A stretch of 53,901 nt of DNA from Streptomyces sp. AV19. GTDB taxonomy: Bacteria; Actinomycetota; Actinomycetes; Streptomycetales; Streptomycetaceae. Shown here one piece after another: positions 44,115 to 51,692 of this stretch. Numbering within the stretch: the first letter of the stretch is position 1; every line of letters starts with the position of its first letter. The position numbers were made by a program, and so were the translations under genes. The stretch spans positions 900,046 through 953,946 of the forward strand of contig NZ_JAEAMR010000010.1 of assembly GCF_015999245.1 (NCBI RefSeq). Reading direction: 5' to 3'. A model generated the notes under the pieces. The model worked only from the letters and a program-made list of their open reading frames with translations. It did not search any database and was not told the DNA's origin.

Positions 44115-46808
44115 ATGACGGGGCAACAGCACGAACGGCGCCCGTACACCGCCCTGTTCGAGCGCGAGCAGGAGGTCGCCGCGGCGGAGCGGGCCGTTGA
44201 GGCCCTGTGCGGCGGGGCCGACGGGAACGGCCCCGCGACCGGAGGGCTCCTGCTGTTCAGCGGCGAAGCGGGCGTCGGGAAAACGGCGTTGCTCGGCGAG
44301 GCGCGCCGCCTGGCCGCCGAGCGCGACGGCTGTACGGCGCTCTCCGCGCGCGGCAGCGAGCAGACCCGGTCCCTTCCCTTCCACGTCGTGCGGCAGTTGC
44401 TGCAACCCGCCCTGGCCCCCATGGCGGAGCAGGAGCGGCGACGGATGCTCGGCGACTGGTACGGCATCGCCGGTCCCGCCCTCGGCATCGCGCCGCCGTC
44501 CGGTCCGCAGGCCGACCCCCAGGGCGTCCGCGACGGAATCGACTGGCTCGTCATGCAGTTGGCGATGGCCCGCGGCCGGCTGCTCCTCGTCGTCGACGAC
44601 GCGCACTGGGTGGACGCGGCGTCGCTGTCCTGGCTGACCTCCTTCGCGCTGCGCCTGGCCGACCTGCCGATCCTCCTCGTCGTCGCCTACCGGCCGGAGG
44701 AACTCCCCGATCACTCACCGGCGTTCCGCGACCTGGTCGGCAGCCGCGGCAACCGCCCGGTCACGCTCCACCCGCTGACCCCGGGCGCCGTCGCCGAGAT
44801 GGTGCGCACCGCCATGGGCCGCGACGCCGACGACCCGTTCTGCCGCGAGGTCTGGGCCGTCACCGGAGGCAACCCCTACGAGGCGGTCGAGCTCGTCGCC
44901 AAGGCCCGGGACCGCAGCCTGGCCCCGCTGGAGGAGTCCGCCGCCCTGCTGCGCGAGCTCGGCGCCGCCGCGCGCGGCAGCGGCCTGGTCGCCCGGCTGG
45001 AGCGGCTGGGCAACGCCACCACCCGCTTCGCCTGGGGCGCCTCCGTGCTCGGCACCGAGATCGCGGTCCGGGTGGCCGCCATGCTCGCCGGGATGAGCCC
45101 GGCCGAGGGCGCCGTGTGCGCCGACCGGCTGCGCGAGGCCCGCATCCTCACCGGCGCCGCCGACCTCGAGTTCGTCCACCCGCTCATCGCCACCGCCATC
45201 TACCAGGCCGTCCCGTCCGCCGCCCGCACCGCCATGCACGGACTGGCCGCCTGGGCCGTCACCAACGCGGGCCAGGGGGCGGCCGCCGCCTCCCGGCACC
45301 TGCTGGAGGTGCACCCCGAGGGCGACGCCGACCTCGTACGGCAGTTGCGGGACGCCGCGCGCGAACACCTCGCCGTCGGCGCCCCGGAGGCCGCCCAGCG
45401 CTGTCTCGAACGGGCGCTGGCCGAGCCGCCCCCGGAGGAGGAGCGGGCCGCCGTCCTCTACGAGCTGGGCTGCTCGGCCCTGTTGACCTCGCCGCCCACC
45501 ACCATCAACCATCTGCGCTCGGCCCTCTCCCTCACCGGGCTCCCCAAGGAGCTGCGGGTGGACGCCACCTACCGGCTCTCCCAGGCGTACGCGCACAACA
45601 GCCAGCTCAGCGAGGCCGCCAAGGTGGTCGCCGAGCACGCCGTCCGCACCCCGGACGGGCCCGGCCGGATGCGGCTCCAGGCCGCCCACTACCTCTGGAA
45701 GGGCATCCAGCTGGAGGAGGAGGGCGCCCACGAGCGGTACCGCGAGGTCGCCGAGCTCACCGAGCACCTCGCCGGGCGGGACAACGCCGAGCGCGCCCTG
45801 CTCGCCCTCCGCGCCTTCGACGCCATGATCCACGCCGAGGACGCCATCGAGGTCACCGAACTGGCCGACCGCGCCCTGGTGGACGGCCGCCTCGCCGGCG
45901 GCATGGGCTGGACCAACACCGAGTGGGGCTTCGAGCTGCCCAGCATCATCGGCATCACCTACGCCTACACCGACCGGCTCGACCGGGCCGAGGAGCTCTT
46001 CACCGAGGCCGTCCGGGAGTTCGAGGTCTCCGGCTGGCGCGGCGGACACCTCGCCTTCGCCCACGAGTTCCTCGGCCTCGTCCACCGCCGCCGCGGCGAC
46101 CTCGAGCGCGCCGAGGGCTTCCTGCGCGAGGGGCTGCGGCTCGCCGACCGGCTGGGGCCGGGCGTGCCCATCCAGTGGGACGGCACCTGTCTGCTCATCG
46201 ACACCCTGCTCGCCCGGGGCCGCCTCGACGAGGCCCAGGCCGTGGCCGAGAAATATTCCTTCGGCCCGCCCTATCCCCCGGCCATGGTCATGCCCGACGC
46301 CGCCTGCGTGGTCGGCCGGCTGCTGCTCGCCCTCGGCCGCACCAAGGAGGCCGTCGCCGAGCTGGAGGCCGCGGGCCACCGCCTGGAGGAGCGCGGCCGG
46401 CACAACACCCTCTGGGCGCCCTGGGCCCTGGACCTGGCCGCCGCCGTCGCCCCCGAGGAGCCCGGGCGCGCCCGCGAGCTCGCCGAGCGGGCCGTGCGCT
46501 ACGCCCACCGGTTCGGTACCGAGACCGCCATCGGCGAGGCGCTGCGGCGTGCGGCGCCCCTCGCGGAGCCGGAGGAGGGGCTGTCCCGGCTGGAGCGGGC
46601 GGTCCGGCACCTGGCCGGCTCCCCGTGCCGCCACGAGTACGCCCTGGCGCTGGTCGACCGGGGGCAGGCCCTGGAGCGGGCCGGGCGCGGCGCCGAGGGC
46701 GTCGAGTCGCTGCGCGAGGGCCTGCGGATCGCCGGGGAGTGCGGCGCGGAGGGGCTCGCGGACCGGGCGCGCGAGACGTTGGCCCTGGTGGGCGCGGCCG
46801 GGGCCTGA
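44115..46808 (+). CDS. LAL-type AAA/STAND ATPase with TPR-like repeats, lacking the LuxR HTH
   Basis: An 897-residue protein. The N-terminal NTPase has Walker A GEAGVGKTALL and Walker B LLLVVDDAHWVD with AYRPEEL sensor, about residues 10-330. A long helical repeat region follows (TPR-like: AEELFTEAVREFEVSG, LERAEGFLREGLRLADRLG, DEAQAVAEKY). This is the architecture of large LuxR (LAL) regulators. It stops at ARETLALVGAAGA, just where LALs usually go into linker and LuxR helix-turn-helix. The next 120 bp code for no HTH in any frame, so it is not a recent frameshift. It may act by protein-protein contact. ATG 44115 follows GGGAGA. Confidence 0.85.
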   Translation: MTGQQHERRPYTALFEREQEVAAAERAVEALCGGADGNGPATGGLLLFSGEAGVGKTALLGEARRLAAERDGCTALSARGSEQTRSLPFHVVRQLLQPALAPMAEQERRRMLGDWYGIAGPALGIAPPSGPQADPQGVRDGIDWLVMQLAMARGRLLLVVDDAHWVDAASLSWLTSFALRLADLPILLVVAYRPEELPDHSPAFRDLVGSRGNRPVTLHPLTPGAVAEMVRTAMGRDADDPFCREVWAVTGGNPYEAVELVAKARDRSLAPLEESAALLRELGAAARGSGLVARLERLGNATTRFAWGASVLGTEIAVRVAAMLAGMSPAEGAVCADRLREARILTGAADLEFVHPLIATAIYQAVPSAARTAMHGLAAWAVTNAGQGAAAASRHLLEVHPEGDADLVRQLRDAAREHLAVGAPEAAQRCLERALAEPPPEEERAAVLYELGCSALLTSPPTTINHLRSALSLTGLPKELRVDATYRLSQAYAHNSQLSEAAKVVAEHAVRTPDGPGRMRLQAAHYLWKGIQLEEEGAHERYREVAELTEHLAGRDNAERALLALRAFDAMIHAEDAIEVTELADRALVDGRLAGGMGWTNTEWGFELPSIIGITYAYTDRLDRAEELFTEAVREFEVSGWRGGHLAFAHEFLGLVHRRRGDLERAEGFLREGLRLADRLGPGVPIQWDGTCLLIDTLLARGRLDEAQAVAEKYSFGPPYPPAMVMPDAACVVGRLLLALGRTKEAVAELEAAGHRLEERGRHNTLWAPWALDLAAAVAPEEPGRARELAERAVRYAHRFGTETAIGEALRRAAPLAEPEEGLSRLERAVRHLAGSPCRHEYALALVDRGQALERAGRGAEGVESLREGLRIAGECGAEGLADRARETLALVGAAGA

Positions 46809-46931
46809 GTGGGCGGGGCCTGAGCGGGCGGGTTCTGAGGGGGCGGACGCCGTCCGCGCCGGGGGCCGCTCCGGGATGCGATCTCCGCCGCACCGGGGTG
46901 CCATGGAAGGAACCACTGGGCGGAGGACGTC

Positions 46932-47912
46932 ATGGCGCATGCGGTGTGGAGCGGTGCCCTCTCCTTCGGGCTGGTCACCCTTCCGGTGCAGATGTTCGCC
47001 GCGACGGAGAGCCACACGATCCGGTTCAACCAGCTCCAGCGCGGCACCTCGGACCGGGTGCGCAACCGGCGCGTCAACGAGCGCACGGGCGAGGAGGTCC
47101 CGCTCTCCGAGGTCGTCAAGGGCTACGACATGGGGGACGACTACGTCGTCGTCGAGCCGGGCGAGCTGGAGGACCTCGCACCGGGCCGATCCAAGTCGCT
47201 GGAGATCAGCGGGTTCGTGGACCTGGACGCCATCGACCCGATCTACTTCGACAAGACCTACTACCTCGGCCCGAAGAGCAAGGAGTACGCCAAGGTCTAC
47301 GCCCTGCTGCACGAGGCCCTGACGCAGTCCCGCCGGGCCGGGATCGCCACCTTCGTGATGCGCAACCGGGAGTACCTCGTCGTGGTGAAGGCGGAGGGCG
47401 ACATCCTGACGCTGCACACCCTGCACTGGGCCGACGAGATCCGCGATCCGCGCACCGAGGTCGGCACGCTGCCGGAGCGGAAGAAGGTCGCCGAGCGCGA
47501 ACTGGCCACCGCCGTCCAGCTGGTGGAGGCGCTCAGCGTGGACTGGGACCCCGAGACCTACCACGACACGTTCCAGGAGAAGGTCCTCGACCTCGTCCAG
47601 GCCAAGCGGGCCGGGGGGACAGTCGAGAAGAGCGAGCCGGCGCCGCGGTCGACCAACGTCATCGATCTCATGGGGGCGTTGCAGGCGAGCATCGACAAGG
47701 CGAAGGGGAAAGGGAAGGCCGAGCCGTCGGGGAGGAAGGTGCGCCCCCCGACGCAGATCAGGGAAGCGGCCAAGAAGCGGGCGGCCAAGGCGGGCGAGCT
47801 GGAGGAGCTCACCAAGAACGAGCTCTACCGGCGGGCCACCGACGCGGGCGTCCCCGGCCGTTCCCACATGACCCGTGACGAGCTGGTCAAGGCGCTGAAG
47901 AGGGCGTCCTGA
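46932..47912 (+). CDS. ku: Ku protein (non-homologous end joining)
   Basis: A 326-residue bacterial Ku. The core begins AHAVWSGALSFGLVTLPVQMFAAT and has HTLHWADEIR and LATAVQLVEALSVDWDPETYHDTF, typical of the family. It forms homodimers that bind DNA ends and recruit LigD. After the core (about residue 255) there is a Lys/Arg-rich linker and a SAP/HeH-like C-terminal module (ELEELTKNELYRRATDAGVPGRSHMTRDELVKALKR), longer than minimal Ku. ATG 46932 follows CGGAGGA. The LigD-type primase gene starts 30 bp downstream. Confidence 0.96.
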   Translation: MAHAVWSGALSFGLVTLPVQMFAATESHTIRFNQLQRGTSDRVRNRRVNERTGEEVPLSEVVKGYDMGDDYVVVEPGELEDLAPGRSKSLEISGFVDLDAIDPIYFDKTYYLGPKSKEYAKVYALLHEALTQSRRAGIATFVMRNREYLVVVKAEGDILTLHTLHWADEIRDPRTEVGTLPERKKVAERELATAVQLVEALSVDWDPETYHDTFQEKVLDLVQAKRAGGTVEKSEPAPRSTNVIDLMGALQASIDKAKGKGKAEPSGRKVRPPTQIREAAKKRAAKAGELEELTKNELYRRATDAGVPGRSHMTRDELVKALKRAS

Positions 47913-47941
47913 ACGGGGGACCGGCGGGCGGCCGGCAGACC

Positions 47942-48829
47942 GTGGACATCGAGGGTCACCGGCTGTCGTTGTCCCACCTCGATCGGGTGCTCTTCCCGGG
48001 TTCCGGCCACACCAAGGCCCAAGTGCTGCACTACTACGCGCAGATCGCGCCCGTGATGCTGCCGCACGTCGCCGGCCGCCCCGCGTCCTTCGTGCGAGCG
48101 CCCGAGGGGCCGGCGGGCGAGAGCTGGATCGCCAAGAACCCGCCGGCCGGGGCGCCGGACTGGGTGCCGGTGGTGCCGGTCGAGCACCGCGACGGGGCGA
48201 CCGAGCAGGTCGTCATCGATTCGACGGCCGCACTGATCGCGATGGTGAACCTGGGCGCGTATGAGGTGCACGTCCCGCAGTGGCCGGCCGCGGCCGGGCG
48301 GGACGCGCACGACCGCCTCGTCCTGGACCTCGACCCCGGGCCCGGCACGGACCTCGTCGTCTGCTGCCGCGTCGCGGAACGGCTGCGGCAGCTCCTGGAC
48401 GAGGACGGGCTCACGGCCTGCCCGGTCCTCTCCGGCTCGAAGGGCCTGCACCTGTACGCCCCGATCCGTCCCGCGTCCGGGCGCGCGGTCAGCGCGTACG
48501 CGAAGGGGCTGGCGGAGCGGCTGACCGGGGAGCACCCGGGGCTGGTGGTGGCGTCGATGGCGAAGCTGGAGCGGCGGGGGCGGGTGCTGATCGACTGGAG
48601 CCAGAACGCGTCGGCGAAGACGACGGCGGCGCCTTATACCGTGCGGTTGCGGGAGAGGGCCCAGGGGCCGGGGGTGGCGGCCCCTGTGACCTGGGACGAG
48701 GTGGCGGCGTGCCGGTCGCCGGGAGATCTGGTGTTCACGCCGGAGGCGGTGGTGGAGCGGGCCGCTGATCGCGGGGATTTGCTGGGGGCGTTGCTGAGCG
48801 GGGACGGGGTGCGGGGGCCGGTGCCGTAG
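47942..48829 (+). CDS. LigD-type polymerase/primase domain protein
   Basis: A 295-residue stand-alone PolDom (archaeo-eukaryotic primase fold). Catalytic acidic pair LVLDLDPGPG, the SGSKGLHLY motif (SxxGxH-like) and the third Asp in RVLIDWSQNASAKTT are present. The N-terminal HYYAQIAPVMLPHVAGRP is typical of LigD. No ligase or nuclease domain is attached. It fills gaps during Ku-dependent end joining. The GTG 47942 start has only a distant GGGGGA. It forms an operon with ku; a ligase must be supplied elsewhere. Confidence 0.93.
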   Translation: MDIEGHRLSLSHLDRVLFPGSGHTKAQVLHYYAQIAPVMLPHVAGRPASFVRAPEGPAGESWIAKNPPAGAPDWVPVVPVEHRDGATEQVVIDSTAALIAMVNLGAYEVHVPQWPAAAGRDAHDRLVLDLDPGPGTDLVVCCRVAERLRQLLDEDGLTACPVLSGSKGLHLYAPIRPASGRAVSAYAKGLAERLTGEHPGLVVASMAKLERRGRVLIDWSQNASAKTTAAPYTVRLRERAQGPGVAAPVTWDEVAACRSPGDLVFTPEAVVERAADRGDLLGALLSGDGVRGPVP

Positions 48830-48869
48830 CCTGCGGCGGGCCGGTGCGGGGGAGGGTGCCCCCGGCCCG

Positions 48870-49206
48870 CCCTTTCTCCCCCAGAGGGGGTGCCCCCAGT
48901 TTCTTCCGGGGCTGCGCCCCTCGGCCCGGCACCGCGCTCCGCGCGGTGAGGCGGGGGCTGCGCCCCTTGCACCCCGCTTCGGGGCTCCGCCCCGGGCCCC
49001 GCAAAGCGGCTGCGCCGCTTTGGTCCTCAAGCGCCGGACAGGCTGAAGTGCGCGCCCGGGCACGAATCCAGCCCGTCCGGCGCTTGAGGACAGCGCCCGG
49101 AGGGCGCTTCGGGGGTGCAGGGGGCGCAGCCCCCGCCCATACCGCGCGGAGCGCGGTGCCGGGCCGAGGGGCGCAGCCCCGGAAGAAACGGTGAAAGGGC
49201 GGGGTA
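48870..49206. repeat. Modular GC-rich intergenic repeat, copy 4, as a large inverted repeat
   Basis: Between the convergent LigD-like and PHP genes. The left half runs CCGCCC ... TTTCTTCCGGGGCTGCGCCC, CACCGCGCTCCGCGCGGTG, CTCAAGCGCCGGACAGGCTG; the right half is the same modules reversed (CAGCCCGTCCGGCGCTTGAG, CCGCGCGGAGCGCGGTG, GGGGCGCAGCCCCGGAAGAA, ACGGTGAAAGGGCGGGG). The two halves can pair over ~150 bp. Each half points away from the gene it follows, consistent with an orientation-specific 3'-end element. Confidence 0.85.
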
Positions 49207-49210
49207 GGGC

Positions 49211-50221
49211 TCACTTCTCCGCGGTCCACGACCGCAACCGGTCCACCCCCCACGCCGTCACCACCCGCTCCACCGGCACCCCGCACTCCTCCGCCCGTGC
49301 GCAGCCCAGGAGCTGCCACTCCAGCTGGCCCGGCGCGTGCGCGTCGCTGTCGATCGCGAACAGCACCCCCGCCTCGACCGCCAGTCGCAGCAACCGCCGC
49401 GGCGGGTCCAGCCGGTCCGGCCGGCTGTTGATCTCCACGGCCGTGCCGAAGCGGGCGCACGCGGCGAAGACGAGTTCCGCGTCGAAGGCCGACTCCGGCC
49501 GCTTTCCGCCGACGAGGCGGCCGGTGCAGTGGCCGAGGACGTCCACCAGGGGGTTGGCGACCGCGGTGACCAGCCGCCGCGTCATGCTCTCCGCGTCCAT
49601 GCGCAGCTTGGAGTGGACGGAGGCGACGACGACGTCGAGCCGTTCCAGGAGCGGCTCCTCCTGGTCGAGCGAGCCGTCCGGCAGGATGTCGCACTCGATG
49701 CCGGTGAGGAGCCGGAAGCCGTCCCCCAGCGCGGAGTCGACCTCGGCGACGACGTCGAGCTGCCGCCGCAGCCGGTCGGCCGACAGGCCGTTCGCGATGG
49801 TCAGCCGGGGGGAGTGGTCGGTGAGCACGGCCCACTCGTGGCCGAGCGACGCCGCCGCGCGGGCCATCGCCTCGATCGGGCTGCCGCCGTCCGACCAGTC
49901 GGAGTGCAGGTGGCAGTCGCCGCGCAGGGCGGCCCGCAGCTCGTGCCCGTCGTCCACCGGCGGCCAGTCGGAGGCGTCCTCCAGCCGTGCCAGATAGCCC
50001 GGCACCTCGCCCCGCAGCGCCTCGGCGATCACCGCCGCCGTCTTGGGCCCGATGCCCTTGCGGTCGGTGAGGGAGCCGGACTCCGAGCGGCGGCGCACCT
50101 CGTCCTCGGGCATCGCGGAGACGACGGAGGCAGCGGTGCGGAACGCCTGGACGCGGTAGGTGGGCGCCCGGTCGCGTTCGAGGAGGAAGGCGATGCGTTC
50201 CAGCGCGTCGACGGGATCCAT
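49211..50221 (-). CDS. HhH-PHP protein (PolX-like without polymerase palm)
   Basis: A 336-residue protein. Residues 1-85 form a PolX-like 8-kDa/helix-hairpin-helix segment (MDPVDALERIAFLLERDRAPTYRVQAFRTAASV ... LTDRKGIGPKTAAVIAEAL). From ~115 a PHP phosphoesterase follows with metal ligands in GDCHLHSDWSDGG, LTDHSPRL, EIN and DSDAHAPGQL. Bacterial PolX has HhH, a polymerase palm and PHP; here the palm is missing. It may be a repair nuclease or phosphatase. ATG 50221 overlaps the stop of the upstream membrane gene by 1 nt (TGATG), so they are coupled. Confidence 0.88.
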   Translation of the reverse strand: MDPVDALERIAFLLERDRAPTYRVQAFRTAASVVSAMPEDEVRRRSESGSLTDRKGIGPKTAAVIAEALRGEVPGYLARLEDASDWPPVDDGHELRAALRGDCHLHSDWSDGGSPIEAMARAAASLGHEWAVLTDHSPRLTIANGLSADRLRRQLDVVAEVDSALGDGFRLLTGIECDILPDGSLDQEEPLLERLDVVVASVHSKLRMDAESMTRRLVTAVANPLVDVLGHCTGRLVGGKRPESAFDAELVFAACARFGTAVEINSRPDRLDPPRRLLRLAVEAGVLFAIDSDAHAPGQLEWQLLGCARAEECGVPVERVVTAWGVDRLRSWTAEK

Positions 50222-51651
50222 CAGGGCCTCCGGAGGGCGGCCGGCGGCAGGTACTCGCGGACCAGGGTGCGGTGCCACCACGCCCCGGTGGCGCGCAGCT
50301 CCCGCCAGGTGGTGAAGCGGTAGAGGTAGAGCCGGGCGCGGACGTGGGCGGGCGGGGCGTCGGGGAAGGGGTTGTGGCGCAGCAGCCGCAGGGTGTCACG
50401 GTCGCCGAGGAGCAGGCGTTCGACGAAGGGGCCGAACCAGTCGCGCGCGTAGGCGGGGGAGATCCCGGCGAACCACATGAGCCAGTCCAGGCGCAGGTGC
50501 CAGGGGGCGAACTGGCGCGGCGTGCGCCGTACGTCGCCGGGCTTGCCCTTGAAGCCGTACTCCTTCCACACGGTCGCCGGGCCGATCACGGTGTCCTCGG
50601 TGCCCTCGACGACGACCTCGTAGCGGCTGCGGTTGACGCTGCCGAAGGCGCCGTAGGTGTTGACGAGGTGGAAGGCGTTGAAGGACATGTTCATGCGCTG
50701 GCCGCTGGAGAGCAGGTTGCGCACGGGCCACCAGCTGAGCGCGGCGACGAGGGCGGTCGCGGCGAGGACCAGGACGACGTACCACAGGGGCGCGGAGGGC
50801 GCGGAGGGGTGCGCGGGCAGGCCGAGGAGGGAGGCCATGGCGTCGCCGTCCACGGCGGAGAAGGCGAGGACGACGGTGAGCCAGTTGAGCCAGGCGAAGT
50901 TGCCGGAGGCGACCAGCCAGAGCTGGGTGACGATCACCAGCCCGGCGGCGACGCTCGCCACCGGCTGCGGGGCGAAGAGCCCGAAGGGGACGACGAGCTG
51001 GGCGAAGTGGTTGGCGGCGGTCTCCACCCGGTGCAGCGGCCGGGGCAGGCGGTGGAAGAACCAGCTGAGCGGGCCGGGCATGGGCTGGGTCTCGTGGTGG
51101 TAGTAGAGGCAGGTCAGATCGCGCCAGCAGGCGTCGCCGCGCATTTTGATCAGTCCGGCGCCGAATTCGACCCGGAAGAGCAGCCAGCGCATCAGGAAGA
51201 GCACCAGGACGGGCGGGCCGGTGCGCGCGTTGCCCAGGAAGACGGCGAGGAACCCGGCCTCCAGCAGCAGGGACTCCCAGCCGAAGCCGTACCAGGTCTG
51301 CCCCACGTTGACGATCGACAGGTAGAGCGCCCAGAGCACCGCCCACCAGGCCATGGCGACGCCCAGGGGCACCTCGTCGGCGGCCCCCGCCAGGATCCCC
51401 GCCGCGAGCAGCGCCCCCGACCAGGCGCACAGGGCGAAGAAGCGGTCCGAGTAGTGCAGCCGGAAGAGGGTCGGCGCCCGCCTGGCGGGGACGTACGCCA
51501 GGAAGCGGGGGACGGGCAGCATGCCGCGCTCCCCGATCAGGGCGCGGAACTGGAGGGCGGCGGAGAGGAACGCGACCAGGTAGAGGGCGGCCAGCCCGCG
51601 CTGGACGACCAGCCTGCTCAGCCAGTACCCGGAAGCCGTGAACCACTCCAC
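50221..51651 (-). CDS. Lipase maturation factor (LMF) family membrane protein
   Basis: A 476-residue protein with about six to eight membrane helices and a C-terminal soluble part. The family features are GYWLSRLVVQRGLAALYLVAFLSA, YGFGWESLLLEAGFLAVFL, RWLLFRVEFGAGLIKMRGDACWRDLTCLYYHHETQPMPGPLSW and FHLVNTYGAFGSV...VWKEYGFKGKPGDVRRTPRQFAPWHLRLDWLMWF. The vertebrate homologue helps lipases fold in the ER; the bacterial role is unknown. GTG 51651 has no ribosome-binding site but a TACAGA -10-like box (51664-51659), so leaderless translation is possible. It is divergent from the phosphatase gene by 41 bp. Confidence 0.88.
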   Translation of the reverse strand: MEWFTASGYWLSRLVVQRGLAALYLVAFLSAALQFRALIGERGMLPVPRFLAYVPARRAPTLFRLHYSDRFFALCAWSGALLAAGILAGAADEVPLGVAMAWWAVLWALYLSIVNVGQTWYGFGWESLLLEAGFLAVFLGNARTGPPVLVLFLMRWLLFRVEFGAGLIKMRGDACWRDLTCLYYHHETQPMPGPLSWFFHRLPRPLHRVETAANHFAQLVVPFGLFAPQPVASVAAGLVIVTQLWLVASGNFAWLNWLTVVLAFSAVDGDAMASLLGLPAHPSAPSAPLWYVVLVLAATALVAALSWWPVRNLLSSGQRMNMSFNAFHLVNTYGAFGSVNRSRYEVVVEGTEDTVIGPATVWKEYGFKGKPGDVRRTPRQFAPWHLRLDWLMWFAGISPAYARDWFGPFVERLLLGDRDTLRLLRHNPFPDAPPAHVRARLYLYRFTTWRELRATGAWWHRTLVREYLPPAALRRP

Positions 51652-51692
51652 CCGGGTATCTGTACCCCCAGTCGTCCCGGGGCCCCGCTGCT

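Noticed and set aside
44207..47878. A 1223-codon plus-strand open frame across the LAL ATPase and ku genes
   Set aside because: It is in a different frame from both real genes and has an Arg/Pro/Ala composition with no motifs. The ATPase and Ku frames have clear domains and ribosome-binding sites.
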